From Azoarcus sp. Aa7 (GTDB lineage: Bacteria; Pseudomonadota; Gammaproteobacteria; Burkholderiales; Rhodocyclaceae), in NCBI RefSeq assembly GCF_014822185.1, contig NZ_QVLR01000019.1, positions 1-64,000 of the forward strand: DNA of 64,000 bases. The letters run 5' to 3'. The notes beneath the pieces were generated by a model. It saw nothing but the letters and a program-made list of their open reading frames with translations. It was not told the origin of the DNA and made no database searches. A program made the translations under genes and the position numbers. Shown in pieces: positions 42,152-52,926 of the stretch. The stretch's first letter is position 1; each line of letters starts with the position of its first letter.

Positions 42152-42185
42152 CGGGCGGGAAAAGAGACGATCAGGGAGGCCGATA

Positions 42186-43058
42186 ATGACGAAGAAGCTG
42201 AAACAGGACGAGGTCGGGGATTCGGACGAACTCCAGGCCTTGTTCGACAGCATCGCGAACACTAAGGCACAGCCGGCGCCGGTGGCGGCGCGGGCTGTGC
42301 CCGCCCCCGCTGCAGCGGGAGATTCCGGTGGCGATGACGCCGAACTGCAGGCGCTGTTCGATTCCGTTGCCGCGGGCTTCGAGGCCGGCGCCGTGGCCGA
42401 AGAGACTGCCGCGCCGGCCGCATCCGTTGCCACGGCCGCTCAATCCGAGCACAGCTGCGATGCGGTGTTCACGCGAATCGGACAGATGACACGACAAGTG
42501 CACAACACCTTGCGCGAGCTGGGCACCGACGACGGTTTGCAGGATGCGGTGCAGGCGATTCCCGATGCGCGTCAGCGCCTGACCTACATCGCGCAGATGA
42601 CCGAGCAGGCGGCGAGCCGCGTGCTCAATGCGACCGACATCGCCCAGCCGATCCAGGGCCGTATCCACTCCGGTGCTGCCGAGCTGCAGGCCCGCTGGGA
42701 CAAGCTGTTCGCGAACCAGCTGTCGGTCGAGGAGTTCAAGGCGCTGTCCGGAGAAACGCGCACCTTCCTCGGTGATGTGGTCGAGGGAAGCCGTGCGACC
42801 AACGCGCAGCTGATGGAAATCATGATGGCGCAGGATTTCCAGGATCTGACCGGCCAGGTGATCAAGAAGGTCGTCGATCTCGCGCAGAAGCTGGAAACCG
42901 AACTCCTGCAGGTGCTGCTCGAGGTGACGCCGGCGGATATGCGTGGCGACAAGCACAGTGGACTGATGAACGGCCCGGTCGTCAGCACCGAGGGCCGCGA
43001 CGACGTGGTCACGACGCAGGAGCAGGTGGACGACCTGCTGGATAGCCTGGGCTTCTGA
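42186..43058 (+). CDS. cheZ: CheY-P phosphatase CheZ with duplicated N-terminal motif
   Basis: 290 residues, longer than enteric CheZ (about 214). The phosphatase helix AQDFQDLTGQVIKKVVD holds the catalytic pair D220 and Q224. The C-terminal CheY-binding peptide QVDDLLDSLGF is intact (280-290). The extra N-terminal part carries DELQALFDSIA (14-24) and AELQALFDSVA (52-62), two near-identical copies separated by an Ala/Pro-rich stretch. These resemble the C-terminal peptide in being acidic-Leu-x-x-Leu/Phe-Asp-Ser. It lies between cheY and cheA. Confidence 0.93.
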   Translation: MTKKLKQDEVGDSDELQALFDSIANTKAQPAPVAARAVPAPAAAGDSGGDDAELQALFDSVAAGFEAGAVAEETAAPAASVATAAQSEHSCDAVFTRIGQMTRQVHNTLRELGTDDGLQDAVQAIPDARQRLTYIAQMTEQAASRVLNATDIAQPIQGRIHSGAAELQARWDKLFANQLSVEEFKALSGETRTFLGDVVEGSRATNAQLMEIMMAQDFQDLTGQVIKKVVDLAQKLETELLQVLLEVTPADMRGDKHSGLMNGPVVSTEGRDDVVTTQEQVDDLLDSLGF

Positions 43059-43153
43059 ACGGTCGATGCCCGGTTCCGCCGGGCCGGTACCCCGGATGAC
43101 TGGGCCGGCGAACGAACGGGGCCGCCGGCCCGCAACAAGTAAGCGAGAACGTG

Positions 43154-45052
43154 ATGAGTGACTTCGCCGGAATGGAAGACCTTCTTCAGGATTTCCTGAT
43201 CGAGGCGGGAGACCTGCTCTCCGGGGTCGACAACAAGCTCGTGGATCTGGAGCGCTCGCCTGACGACCGCGGCCTGCTCAACGAGATCTTCCGCGGCTTC
43301 CACACGATCAAGGGGGGGGCCGGTTTCCTCAACGCGACCGAGCTGGTCACGCTGTGCCACCTGACGGAAAACCTGTTCGACAACCTGCGTAATGGCGAAC
43401 TCGCCGTGACGCCGGAAATCATGGACGTGATCCTGGCCGCGACGGCGACGGTGCGCGATATGTTTGCGAGCCTCGAGCAGGGCATGCAGCCGACAGCGGC
43501 CGATCCGGACCTGATCGCACGCCTCAGGCAGGCGATCGCGGGCGAGCTGGTCGCAGGCAGCGCGGAAGAGATCCCCGCACCGGCCGCGCCTGCTGCGGCG
43601 GCAAGCCAGGCTGCGGCCGGCCGCGCTCCCGACTGGGAACTGCTGCACGGCGTCGTCACCGGCGTGGCGCGCGTGGTGCAGCCGGTGCGTGAAGCCGGGC
43701 CGGTGGCGGCTGTCGTTGCGGCCGCCCCGACGTGTCCGCCCGAGGAGGTCATCAAGGCGGCGGTGGGCCGCCGCGCGACCGACAAACCCGGTTCGCAGGT
43801 CAGCACGGGCCGCCGCGAGGGCGAGAAGCAGCGCGACAACTCGATCCGCGTCGATACGACGCGCCTCGACCAGGTGCTGAACCTCTCTGGCGAGATCGGC
43901 CTGACAAAGAACCGCCTGACCGCGCTGCGCAGCGACATCCTGTCCGGCCGCAACGACAACGAGACCCTGCATTCGCTGGACATCGCGGTCAGCCAGCTCG
44001 ACCTGCTGGTGTCCGATCTGCAGAACGCCGTCATGAAAACGCGCATGCAGCCGATCGGGCGCCTGTTCCAGAAGTATCCGCGCATCGCGCGCGACCTCGC
44101 CCGCAGCATGGGCAAGGACGTGGAACTGGTCCTCGCCGGCGAGGAAACCGAGATCGACAAGACCATGATCGAGGATCTCGCCGACCCGATCATCCACCTG
44201 ATCCGCAACGCGGTCGATCATGGCGTAGAGGATGCGGCCGGACGGATCGCAAGCGGCAAGCCGGAAAAATCCATCGTGCGCCTCGAGGCGCGCCAGGAAG
44301 GCGACCACATCGTGATCCTGGTCGCCGACGACGGTCGCGGCATGAACGCCGAGCGCCTGCGCGCCAAGGCGGTCGAGAAGGGGCTCATCACCGACGAAGA
44401 GTCCAACTCGATGGACGAGCGCCAGAGCTTCAACCTGGTCTTCCTGCCGGGCTTCTCGATGGCGGCGCAGGTGTCGGACGTGTCGGGCCGCGGTGTCGGC
44501 ATGGACGTGGTGCGCACCAACATCCAGAAGCTCAACGGCAACATCGAGATCCAGTCGCAGCTCGGCAAGGGCACGACCTTCGTGATCAGCCTGCCGCTGA
44601 CGCTGGCGATCCTGCCGGTGCTGCTCGTGCGCCTGGGCGACCAGCCCTTCGCGGTGCCGCTGTCGATGGTGCGCGAGATCCTGCCGATCGAGGCGAAGGA
44701 GGTGCAGGAGGTCGGCGGGCGCGCGACGATGGTCGTGCGCGGCGAGGTGTTGCCGATCATGCCGCTGGCGGGGCTGCTGGGCTGGCCGCTGGAGCGCGCG
44801 CCCTACTACGGCGTGCTGATGCAGACGGCGGAGATGTCTTTCATTCTCGGCATCGACAGCTTCGCGGGCCGCGAGGATGCGGTGATCAAGTCGCTCGACG
44901 ACTTCCGCCCGAAGGGCGTCGCCGGGGTGACGACGCTGTCGAATGGCCAGATCGTGCTGATCCTCGACATGAAGGAACTGCTCGGCAGCGCCGGCGACCA
45001 GCGCTGGCTGAGCCGCATGACGATGATGGCGAAGCAGGTCGCGACCGCCTGA
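43154..45052 (+). CDS. cheA: Chemotaxis histidine kinase CheA
   Basis: 632 residues from the ATG at 43154 (a GTG lies one codon upstream). P1 HPt domain with phospho-accepting H50 in RGFHTIKGGAGF; dimerisation P3 (IRVDTTRLDQVLNLSGEIG); ATPase P4 with N-box HLIRNAVDHGVE, G1 ADDGRGMN and G2 SGRGVGMDVV; CheW-like P5 at the C-terminus. Residues about 125-215 are Ala/Pro-rich and I do not recognise a CheY-binding P2 domain. It closes the che operon and is followed by a strong hairpin. Confidence 0.95.
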   Translation: MSDFAGMEDLLQDFLIEAGDLLSGVDNKLVDLERSPDDRGLLNEIFRGFHTIKGGAGFLNATELVTLCHLTENLFDNLRNGELAVTPEIMDVILAATATVRDMFASLEQGMQPTAADPDLIARLRQAIAGELVAGSAEEIPAPAAPAAAASQAAAGRAPDWELLHGVVTGVARVVQPVREAGPVAAVVAAAPTCPPEEVIKAAVGRRATDKPGSQVSTGRREGEKQRDNSIRVDTTRLDQVLNLSGEIGLTKNRLTALRSDILSGRNDNETLHSLDIAVSQLDLLVSDLQNAVMKTRMQPIGRLFQKYPRIARDLARSMGKDVELVLAGEETEIDKTMIEDLADPIIHLIRNAVDHGVEDAAGRIASGKPEKSIVRLEARQEGDHIVILVADDGRGMNAERLRAKAVEKGLITDEESNSMDERQSFNLVFLPGFSMAAQVSDVSGRGVGMDVVRTNIQKLNGNIEIQSQLGKGTTFVISLPLTLAILPVLLVRLGDQPFAVPLSMVREILPIEAKEVQEVGGRATMVVRGEVLPIMPLAGLLGWPLERAPYYGVLMQTAEMSFILGIDSFAGREDAVIKSLDDFRPKGVAGVTTLSNGQIVLILDMKELLGSAGDQRWLSRMTMMAKQVATA

Positions 45053-45075
45053 GCGCCGGCCGGCGCGGGAAACGA

Positions 45076-45116
45076 AAAGCCCGGCGGGAGGGACGACCTC
45101 CGCCGGGCTTTGTTTT
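45076..45116. terminator. Bidirectional terminator between cheA and tal
   Basis: AAAGCCCGGCGG/CCGCCGGGCTTT, a 12-bp stem followed by TGTTTT on the plus strand and by TTTCGTTTC-like sequence on the minus strand. It separates the convergent cheA and transaldolase genes. Confidence 0.85.
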
Positions 45117-45146
45117 GTGCCGGTTGTTGCGTCGGTCGCGCGTGCG

Positions 45147-46223
45147 TCAGGCGGTGAGCTGCATGAGCTGCGCGAACGCGTCCTCGAACTGTGCCAGGCC
45201 TTCGCGCTGCAGGCGCTCGCCGGCAGCAGTCATGTCTATACCCAGGTCGTTCAGCGCGTCGAAGGTCGAGCGTGCGGCGTCGATGTCGCCGGCGAGCGTC
45301 GCGGCGACCTTGCCGTGGTCGCGCAGCGCCGCGAGCGTGGCGTCGGGCAGGGTATTCACGGTTTCCGGTCCGATCAGCGGCTCGACGTAGAGCAGGTCGC
45401 CGTAGGCCGGGTTCTTGGTGCCGGTGCTCGCCCACAGCATGTACTGCGGGCGTGCGCCCAGCCCGCGCAGTTCCGCGAACGCCGTGCCGTGGAAACGCTC
45501 GCGATAGCGCTGGTAGGCAAGCTTGGCCATCGCCACGGCAGCCTTGCCGCGCAGGGCGAGTGCGTCGCCGCCGAGTTCGTCGAGTTGCTTGTCGAGGAGG
45601 GTATCGACGCGGGACAGGAACAGGCTCGCGACCGACATCACCGTGCGCACGTCGCCGCCACTCTGGTGCAGGCGTTGCAGGCCCCGGACATAGGCGTCGG
45701 CAACGGCATCGACGTGGGCGAGCGAGAACATCAGTGTCACGTTGACGCTCACGCCGCGGCCGATCAGCAGTTCGATCGCGTCCAGTCCGGCCACGGTCGC
45801 CGGCACCTTGATCAGCAGGTTGTCGCGGGCGACGGCCTGCTTCAGGCGGACGCCGGCGGCGACCGTGCCGGCGGCGTCGTGGGCGAGGGCGGGCGACACC
45901 TCGAGGCTCACGTAGCCGGCGTTGCCGCCGCTGCGCTCCCACGTGGGGCGCAGCAGGTCGCAGGCGCGCTGCACGTCGGGGATCACGAGGCCTTCGTAGC
46001 GCGCTTCGGCATCGACGGGCAGCTTCTTCAGGGCCGCGAGGTCGTCCTCGTAATAGCGCCCCCCCGCGATGGCCTTGTGGAAGATCGCGGGATTCGTCGT
46101 GATGCCGTCGACGCCGTCCTCGGCGATCATCTTCGCGAGCTGGCCTTCGTTGAGCAGGGTGCGGGAGAGGTTGTCGAGCCAGACTTGCTGACCCTGGGCG
46201 CGGACCTGGAGCAGGGGATTCAT
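45147..46223 (-). CDS. tal: Transaldolase
   Basis: 358 residues from the ATG at 46223. The Schiff-base lysine is K139 in DNLLIKVPATVAG; ITTNPAIFHKAI near the N-terminus and YMLWASTGTKNPAYGD near the C-terminus are family motifs. The length (about 360) places it with the longer TAL subfamily found in actinobacteria, cyanobacteria and many proteobacteria. It transfers dihydroxyacetone between sugar phosphates in the non-oxidative pentose phosphate pathway. No strong Shine-Dalgarno; 112 bp separate it from the truC-like gene. Confidence 0.93.
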   Translation of the reverse strand: MNPLLQVRAQGQQVWLDNLSRTLLNEGQLAKMIAEDGVDGITTNPAIFHKAIAGGRYYEDDLAALKKLPVDAEARYEGLVIPDVQRACDLLRPTWERSGGNAGYVSLEVSPALAHDAAGTVAAGVRLKQAVARDNLLIKVPATVAGLDAIELLIGRGVSVNVTLMFSLAHVDAVADAYVRGLQRLHQSGGDVRTVMSVASLFLSRVDTLLDKQLDELGGDALALRGKAAVAMAKLAYQRYRERFHGTAFAELRGLGARPQYMLWASTGTKNPAYGDLLYVEPLIGPETVNTLPDATLAALRDHGKVAATLAGDIDAARSTFDALNDLGIDMTAAGERLQREGLAQFEDAFAQLMQLTA

Positions 46224-46335
46224 GAGCTGGAACCGGTGTCGAGTTGGTGGTCGTGGAGATTCATTGTGCAACGAATCGGTGACGGCAAGAAGACTCCGCG
46301 CACACGGGGGTGTTGCCGGGCGTTTCCTGCGCCTG

Positions 46336-47181
46336 CTACGCAGCCCTCGCCGGGTCGGTCCAGCCCAGTGCGTCGAGTACGCGGGCAAAATCTTCCGCGA
46401 GGGGCGCACTCAGATCGAGCGCGTCCCCGGTGCGCGGATGCACGAGCTGCATGCGGGAGCACGCGAGCAGCAGGCGCGAGACGCCGAACAGCTGCGCGAA
46501 CAGCCGGTTGTGCCGCCCCTTGCCGAAGGTCGCGTCGCCGATGATGGGGTGGGAGATGTGCTTCAGGTGGCGGCGGATCTGGTGGCGGCGGCCGGTGTCG
46601 GGGCTGAGTTCGACGAGCGCGTAGCGGCTGGTCGGGTAGCGATCGACCTGGTAGGGCAGTTCGGTGGTGGCGAGGCGGCGAAAGCGCGTCACGGCGTCCT
46701 GTGCGGGGGCGTCCGCCGCGGTCTCGGGGCGGCGCTCGGCATCGTCGAATCGGCGCGTCAGCGGGTGGTCGATCACGCCGTCTGCGAGCGGATGGCCGCG
46801 CACGACGGCGAGGTAGGTCTTGCGCACGGCCTGCCGTTCGAAGGTCGACGACACCAGGGCGGCCGTCTCGCGGTCGAGCGCGAACAGCAGCACGCCCGAG
46901 GTGCCCTTGTCGAGGCGATGTACGGGGTGCACGTGGCGGCCGATCTGGTCGCGCAGGATCTGCACCGCAAAGCGCTCTTCATGCACGTCGAGGACGGAAC
47001 GATGGACGAGCAGCCCGGAGGGCTTGTGCACAGCGACGAGGAAGTCGTCGCGGTACAGGATGGGCAGGGTTTCCGCCGCCCGCACTTCTGCGGCGGGCAG
47101 GTCCGCCTGCGGGGCGATGGCGGTGTGGCTGTCCGCGGGGGCGGGTGCCCCCGCGGCTGTCGTCGAAACCGCGCCGCTCAA
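46336..47181 (-). CDS. truC: RluA-family pseudouridine synthase, TruC-like
   Basis: About 281 residues. The catalytic-Asp motif [16 protein letters not shown] and the N-terminal [22 protein letters not shown] closely match tRNA pseudouridine-65 synthase Tru[35 protein letters not shown] also fits. No ATG opens the frame. The best candidates are a TTG at 47181 that overlaps the cysteine synthase stop (TTGA) or a GTG at 47085, neither with a clear ribosome-binding site. Start is therefore uncertain and coupling to the upstream cys gene is likely. Confidence 0.82.
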   Translation of the reverse strand: MSGAVSTTAAGAPAPADSHTAIAPQADLPAAEVRAAETLPILYRDDFLVAVHKPSGLLVHRSVLDVHEERFAVQILRDQIGRHVHPVHRLDKGTSGVLLFALDRETAALVSSTFERQAVRKTYLAVVRGHPLADGVIDHPLTRRFDDAERRPETAADAPAQDAVTRFRRLATTELPYQVDRYPTSRYALVELSPDTGRRHQIRRHLKHISHPIIGDATFGKGRHNRLFAQLFGVSRLLLACSRMQLVHPRTGDALDLSAPLAEDFARVLDALGWTDPARAA

Positions 47182-48155
47182 AGTGCCGTGCCGGTAGCGT
47201 CGAACAGGCCTTCGAACAGGATGGAGCTGAGGTAGCGCTCGCCAGAGTCCGGCAGGATCGCGACGATGGTCTTGCCCGCGTTCTCGGGCCGCTGTGCGAG
47301 GCGCGCCGCGACGGCCGCTGCCGCGCCGCAGGAGATGCCCGACAGGATGCCTTCCTCGCGCGCGAGGCGACGGGCGTAGAGGATCGCATCCTCGTTGCTG
47401 ACGGTCTCGACCACGTCGATCAGCGAGAGGTCCAGCACCTGCGGCACGAAACCCGCGCCGATGCCCTGGATCTTGTGCGGCGAAGGCTTCAGCGGCTCGC
47501 CCGCGCGCGTCTGCGTGAGCACCGGGCTCGCGGTCGGCTCGACGGCGACCGAGAGGATCGCCTTGCCCCTGGTCTGCTTGATGTAGCGCGACACGCCGGT
47601 GATCGTGCCGCCTGTGCCGACGCCCGATACGAGGATGTCGATCTTGCCGTCGGTGTCGTCCCAGATCTCGGGGCCGGTCGTGGCTTCGTGGATCGCCGGG
47701 TTCGCCGGGTTCTTGAACTGCTGCAGCAGCACGTACTTGTTCGGGTCGGACGCGGCGATTTCTTCGGCTTTCGCGATCGCGCCGTTCATGCCCTTCGCGC
47801 CTTCGGTAAGGACCAGCTTCGCGCCGTAGGCAACCAGCAGCTTGCGCCGTTCGACGCTCATCGTGTCGGGCATCGTCAGCGTGATGGGAATGCCGCGCGC
47901 GGCGGCGACGAATGCCAAGGCGATGCCGGTGTTGCCGCTGGTGGGTTCGACGATCTCCTTGCCGGGGCCGAGCAGGCCGCGCTTTTCGGCGTCCCAGATC
48001 ATCGCCGCGCCGATACGGCACTTCACGGAATAGGCCGGATTGCGCCCTTCGATCTTGCCCAGCACGATCGCGGGGGCGCCGTCGGCGATGCGATTCAGTT
48101 TTACCAGCGGCGTCTTGCCGATGGATTCGGCGTTATCAGCGTACCAATTCGACAT
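47178..48155 (-). CDS. cysK: Cysteine synthase A (O-acetylserine sulfhydrylase)
   Basis: 325 residues; GGAG upstream of the ATG at 48155. PLP-dependent beta-family enzyme with the Schiff-base lysine K45 in [10 protein letters not shown], the substrate loop [12 protein letters not shown], and the phosphate-binding glycine loop [12 protein letters not shown]. It joins O-acetylserine and sulfide to form cysteine. It is closer to CysK than CysM in these loops. It lies 61 bp downstream of cysB on the same strand, linking sulfate uptake to cysteine formation. Confidence 0.94.
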   Translation of the reverse strand: MSNWYADNAESIGKTPLVKLNRIADGAPAIVLGKIEGRNPAYSVKCRIGAAMIWDAEKRGLLGPGKEIVEPTSGNTGIALAFVAAARGIPITLTMPDTMSVERRKLLVAYGAKLVLTEGAKGMNGAIAKAEEIAASDPNKYVLLQQFKNPANPAIHEATTGPEIWDDTDGKIDILVSGVGTGGTITGVSRYIKQTRGKAILSVAVEPTASPVLTQTRAGEPLKPSPHKIQGIGAGFVPQVLDLSLIDVVETVSNEDAILYARRLAREEGILSGISCGAAAAVAARLAQRPENAGKTIVAILPDSGERYLSSILFEGLFDATGTAL

Positions 48156-48215
48156 TTGGGGGCTCCATGGTCCGGAAGTTGGAGAATAGCAGGCGCCGGC
48201 GCGCGGCGCGCTGCT

Positions 48216-49156
48216 TCATTCTTCGGTGACGCCGTTGGTCGTCGGGGTGACGCTGCTGCGCACCGTCGCCTCGGTGAGCATCGGCGAACACATCTCGATG
48301 AAACGGTAGGCGAAGCCGCGCAGGTAGTGCCCGCGCCGCACCGCGATGCGCGTGGTGTTGGCGGGAAACAGGTGGCTGCTGTCGAGCTGGCGCAGCTCGC
48401 CCTCGCGTCCCGGCTGGAAGGCCATCGATGCGACGATGCCCACGCCCAGTCCCAGTTCGACATAGGTCTTGATCACGTCTGCATCCATCGCGGACATCGC
48501 GAAATCCGGGGAGAGCCCCGCGGTGGCAAACGCGCGGTCGATGATGGAGCGCCCGGTGAAGCCTTCGTGGTAGGTGATCAGCGGATATTCGGCGATCGCC
48601 TCGAGCGTAAGCGGCGCTGCGCTGTCGAGCGGATGACCGGCGGGGACGATCACCGAGTGATGCCAGGAGTAATAGGGGAAGGACGCCAGTTCGGCTACAT
48701 CCGCGATCGCCTCGGTCGCGATGCCGATGTCGGCCTGCCCGTCCAGCAGCATGGACACGATCTCCTCGGGGCTGCCCTGATGCAGCTTGAGCAGCACCCT
48801 GGGATAGGCCTTCTTGAACTCGGTCACGACCTTGGGCAGCGCGTAGCGCGCCTGCGTGTGCGTGGTCACGACCGTCAAGCGGCCTTCGTCGCGGTTGCTG
48901 TACTGTTCTGCCAGGCGCTTGATGTTGCCGGCGTCGAGCAGCATGCGTTCGACCATTACGACGAGTTCCCGGCCGGGGTCGGTGAGGCCGAGCAGGCGCT
49001 TGCCCTTGCGCACGAAGAGCTCGACGCCGAGTTCGTCCTCGAGATCCTTGATGTGCTTGGAGACGCCCGACTGCGACGTGAATAAGGCGTTGGCGACCTC
49101 GGTGAGATTGAAGTTGCGGCGCACCGTCTCGCGGATGATGCGTAGCTGCTGGAAAT

Positions 49157-49160
<4 letters not shown>
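48216..49160 (-). CDS. cysB: CysB-type LysR regulator of sulfur assimilation
   Basis: 314 residues from the ATG at 49160. N-terminal helix-turn-helix [20 protein letters not shown], then [19 protein letters not shown], is diagnostic of CysB/Cbl. The effector domain has [14 protein letters not shown] and [16 protein letters not shown], the sulfate/thiosulfate- and acetylserine-binding parts. The start overlaps the cysA stop (ATGA), so it is the last gene of cysT-cysW-cysA-cysB. CysB activates this set under sulfur limitation. Confidence 0.95.
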
Positions 49161-50241
<1,081 letters not shown>

Positions 50242-50245
<4 letters not shown>

Positions 50246-51162
50246 GATGCGGCGTCCTGACGGGGTTCGCGTGAGGGGGGTGCGCTGCAGGCGCGATGCT
50301 CGACCCAGGTCTTGATCGCGAGGGTCACCAGCGCGAGCAGCGCCAGCAGCGAGGCCACCGCGAAGGCGGCGGCGAACTGGTATTCGTTGTAAAGGATCTC
50401 CACGTGCAGCGGCAGCGTGTTGGTCTGGCCACGGATGTGCCCGGACACCACCGAGACGGCGCCGAACTCGCCCATCGCCCGCGCATTGCACAGGATCACG
50501 CCGTACAGCAGGCCCCATTTGATGTTCGGCAGCGTCACGTACCAGAAGGTCTGCCAGCCGTTCGCGCCGAGCACGATCGCCGCTTCCTCCTCCTCGCGGC
50601 CCTGCGCCTGCATCAGCGGAATGAGTTCGCGCGCGACGAAGGGGAAGGTCACGAACACGGTCGCGAGCACGATCCCGGGGACGGCGAAGATGATCTTGAC
50701 GTCGTGCTCCGCGACCCACGGACCGAGCCAGCCTTGTGCGCCGAAGATCAGCACGTAGATGAGGCCGGCGATCACGGGCGACACCGAGAAGGGCAGGTCG
50801 ATGAGCGTGATGAGGAGATGTTTGCCGCGGAACTCGAACTTCGCGATCGCCCACGCGGCGCACACGCCGAACACCAGATTGAGCGGCACCGATATCGCGG
50901 CCGCGGTGAGCGTGAGCATGATCGCCGACAGCGCATCTTCATGGATAAGCGCGCTCCAGTAGGTTTCCCAGCCCTTGCGCAGTGCTTCGACGAAGACCGC
51001 GACCAGTGGCAGCAGCAGGAACACGGCGAAGAAGGTCAGCGAGATGCCGAGAATGGTCCATTTGACCCACGGCGTCTCGCGCGTGGCCTCGCGGGATTCG
51101 AAACGGACGGCGGCGTTGCCCCGCGGAGCTGCAGCCCAGTTGAGTGTCGTTGCGGCAGACAT
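50242..51162 (-). CDS. cysW: Sulfate ABC transporter permease CysW
   Basis: 306 residues with six predicted membrane segments after a polar N-terminus. The ATPase-coupling EAA loop is seen in [41 protein letters not shown] near the C-terminus is typical of CysW. It overlaps cysT by one base and cysA by four, giving a tightly coupled operon. Confidence 0.94.
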
Positions 51163-51998
51163 CAGCGGTCCCTCCCGGTCCGTTTCGCGGTCCACGCCTG
51201 CAGGCCGTTGATCAGAAGCAGGAGCAGGAAGGACAGGACCAGCATCACTACGGCGATCGCGGTCGCGCCGGCATAGTCGTACTGCTCCAGCTTGGTAATG
51301 ATCATCAGCGGCGTGATCTCCGACACCATCGGGATGTTGCCGGCGATGAAGATGACCGAGCCGTATTCGCCGACCGCACGCGCGAAGGCCAGCGCGAAGC
51401 CGGTCAGCAGCGCGGGCAGCAGCACGGGCAGGATCACGTGGCGGAAGATCTGCCAGCGCTGGGCGCCCAGGCTGGCGGCGGCTTCCTCCAGTTCCGTGTC
51501 GAGGTCTTCGAGGATGGGCTGCACGGTGCGCACGACGAAGGGCAGGCCGATGAAGACGAGCGCGACCAGTACGCCCAGTGGCTTGAACGCGACCTGGATG
51601 CCCAGCGGATCGAGGTATTGTCCGATCCAGCCGTTTTTCGCGTACAGAGCCGTCAGCGCGATGCCAGCGACCGCGGTGGGCAGCGCGAAGGGCAGGTCGA
51701 TGAGAGCGTCGATGAAGCGTTTGCCGGGAAAGCTGTAGCGCACGAGCGACCACGCCAGCATCAGGCCGAAGACGGCGTTGATCGCGGCGGCGATGAGCGA
51801 CACGCCGAAGGACAGCTTGTAGCTTGCGACGACGCGCGGCGCGCTGATCACGTTCCAGAATTCCGCGATGCTGAGGCTGGCAGTCTTCAGGAATACCGCC
51901 GCGAGCGGCAGCAGCACGATCAGCGACAGGTAGGCGAGGGTGTAGCCGAGCGTCAGGTGGAAACCCGGCAGCACCCGGAAGGTCCGGCTGGCGCTCAT
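51162..51998 (-). CDS. cysT: Sulfate ABC transporter permease CysT
   Basis: 278 residues from the ATG at 51998 (GGAG nine bases upstream); an upstream in-frame Met lacks such a site. Six membrane segments, the EAA loop [21 protein letters not shown] and [16 protein letters not shown] typical of CysT/CysU. The 200-bp region upstream is AT-rich around 52050-52095 and contains GGTTAT, also found before sbp; it likely holds a CysB-dependent promoter. Confidence 0.94.
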   Translation of the reverse strand: MSASRTFRVLPGFHLTLGYTLAYLSLIVLLPLAAVFLKTASLSIAEFWNVISAPRVVASYKLSFGVSLIAAAINAVFGLMLAWSLVRYSFPGKRFIDALIDLPFALPTAVAGIALTALYAKNGWIGQYLDPLGIQVAFKPLGVLVALVFIGLPFVVRTVQPILEDLDTELEEAAASLGAQRWQIFRHVILPVLLPALLTGFALAFARAVGEYGSVIFIAGNIPMVSEITPLMIITKLEQYDYAGATAIAVVMLVLSFLLLLLINGLQAWTAKRTGRDR

Positions 51999-52200
51999 GT
52001 CTTGGCACTCCATATGCATTTCATGAATCAAGTCTATGCGCGCCGCTTGTGCTCGTTAAATAATAAAAAGCGGGCTGGTTATTCGAATTCCTGCTAAGGG
52101 CGTGCGGCGCGTGCGGGCCCGCCTGCATGTCGATGCACCCAAAGACGATTGCCTCGCCCGTCCGCGCGAGTGCCGGACCGGGATGCCGCGCCGGAATGAA

Positions 52201-52884
52201 CTAGCTCGGGCGGCCGGGCTGAAACTCGAGCGACGCCCGGGTGCGGTGGCGCAGGCGCGCCAGCGCGCTACGCTTTCCCTGGTGCGAAACGCGTTCGTTG
52301 CCGATTACGCCCAGCGGCAGATCCTCGTGCGCCTGCTGCATGCCGTCAAGCAGGTCGCGGCAGTACGGCCAGGCGCCGAAGCCGGAGTCCACGTTGATGT
52401 GCCCGGCCGCGCCGATGTTGATGAAGCGCGCCCCCCAGCGGTCGGCCCAGTAGGCCGCGACCGTCAACCGCACCCAAGGGTCGTTGGTGCTGGCGATCAC
52501 CGCACAGGGGGAGCCGAGCTGCCCCTGCGGCAGCCACGGCCCGAGATCGTCGGCCGGTCCCGGTGCTTCCTCCAACAGTCCGAGCGGACCGAAGCGTGCC
52601 GGATCGGCCGGCGCGACGAGCAGCGCCCCGGCCACCCGTTCGGGCCGGTCGGCCGCCGCGACTACGCTCGCCAGGCAGCCGAAGCTGTGCGCAACGAGCC
52701 ATACCGCATGGGCCGACTCGTCGATCTCGCGCCGCACCGCCGCCGCCCAGCGCGCCAGCACCGGCGCCTCCCAGTCGATGCCGCGCACGCGCCGCGCGTC
52801 CGGCAGGCGCCGTTCCAGCCACGTCTGCCAGTGGTCCGGCCCGCTGCCGTGGAAGCCCGGCACGATCAACGTCGTGTGTCGCAT
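52201..52884 (-). CDS. RBBP9/YdeN-type alpha/beta hydrolase
   Basis: 227 residues; GGAGAG upstream of the ATG at 52884. Serine-hydrolase features: HGSGPDHWQTWLERR near the N-terminus, nucleophile in VAHSFGCLAS, Asp in ASTNDPWV and His in GAAGHINVDSGFGAWP. This is the small RBBP9/YdeN family, whose physiological substrates are mostly unknown. It lies between sbp and cysT on the same strand, 42 bp after sbp, so it is probably co-transcribed with sulfate-uptake genes; a link to sulfonate or sulfate-ester use is only a guess. Confidence 0.85.
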   Translation of the reverse strand: MRHTTLIVPGFHGSGPDHWQTWLERRLPDARRVRGIDWEAPVLARWAAAVRREIDESAHAVWLVAHSFGCLASVVAAADRPERVAGALLVAPADPARFGPLGLLEEAPGPADDLGPWLPQGQLGSPCAVIASTNDPWVRLTVAAYWADRWGARFINIGAAGHINVDSGFGAWPYCRDLLDGMQQAHEDLPLGVIGNERVSHQGKRSALARLRHRTRASLEFQPGRPS

Positions 52885-52926
52885 GCGCGGCTCTCCGTGC
52901 GCTTGTCGTCAGTGGTGAGGCACGGT

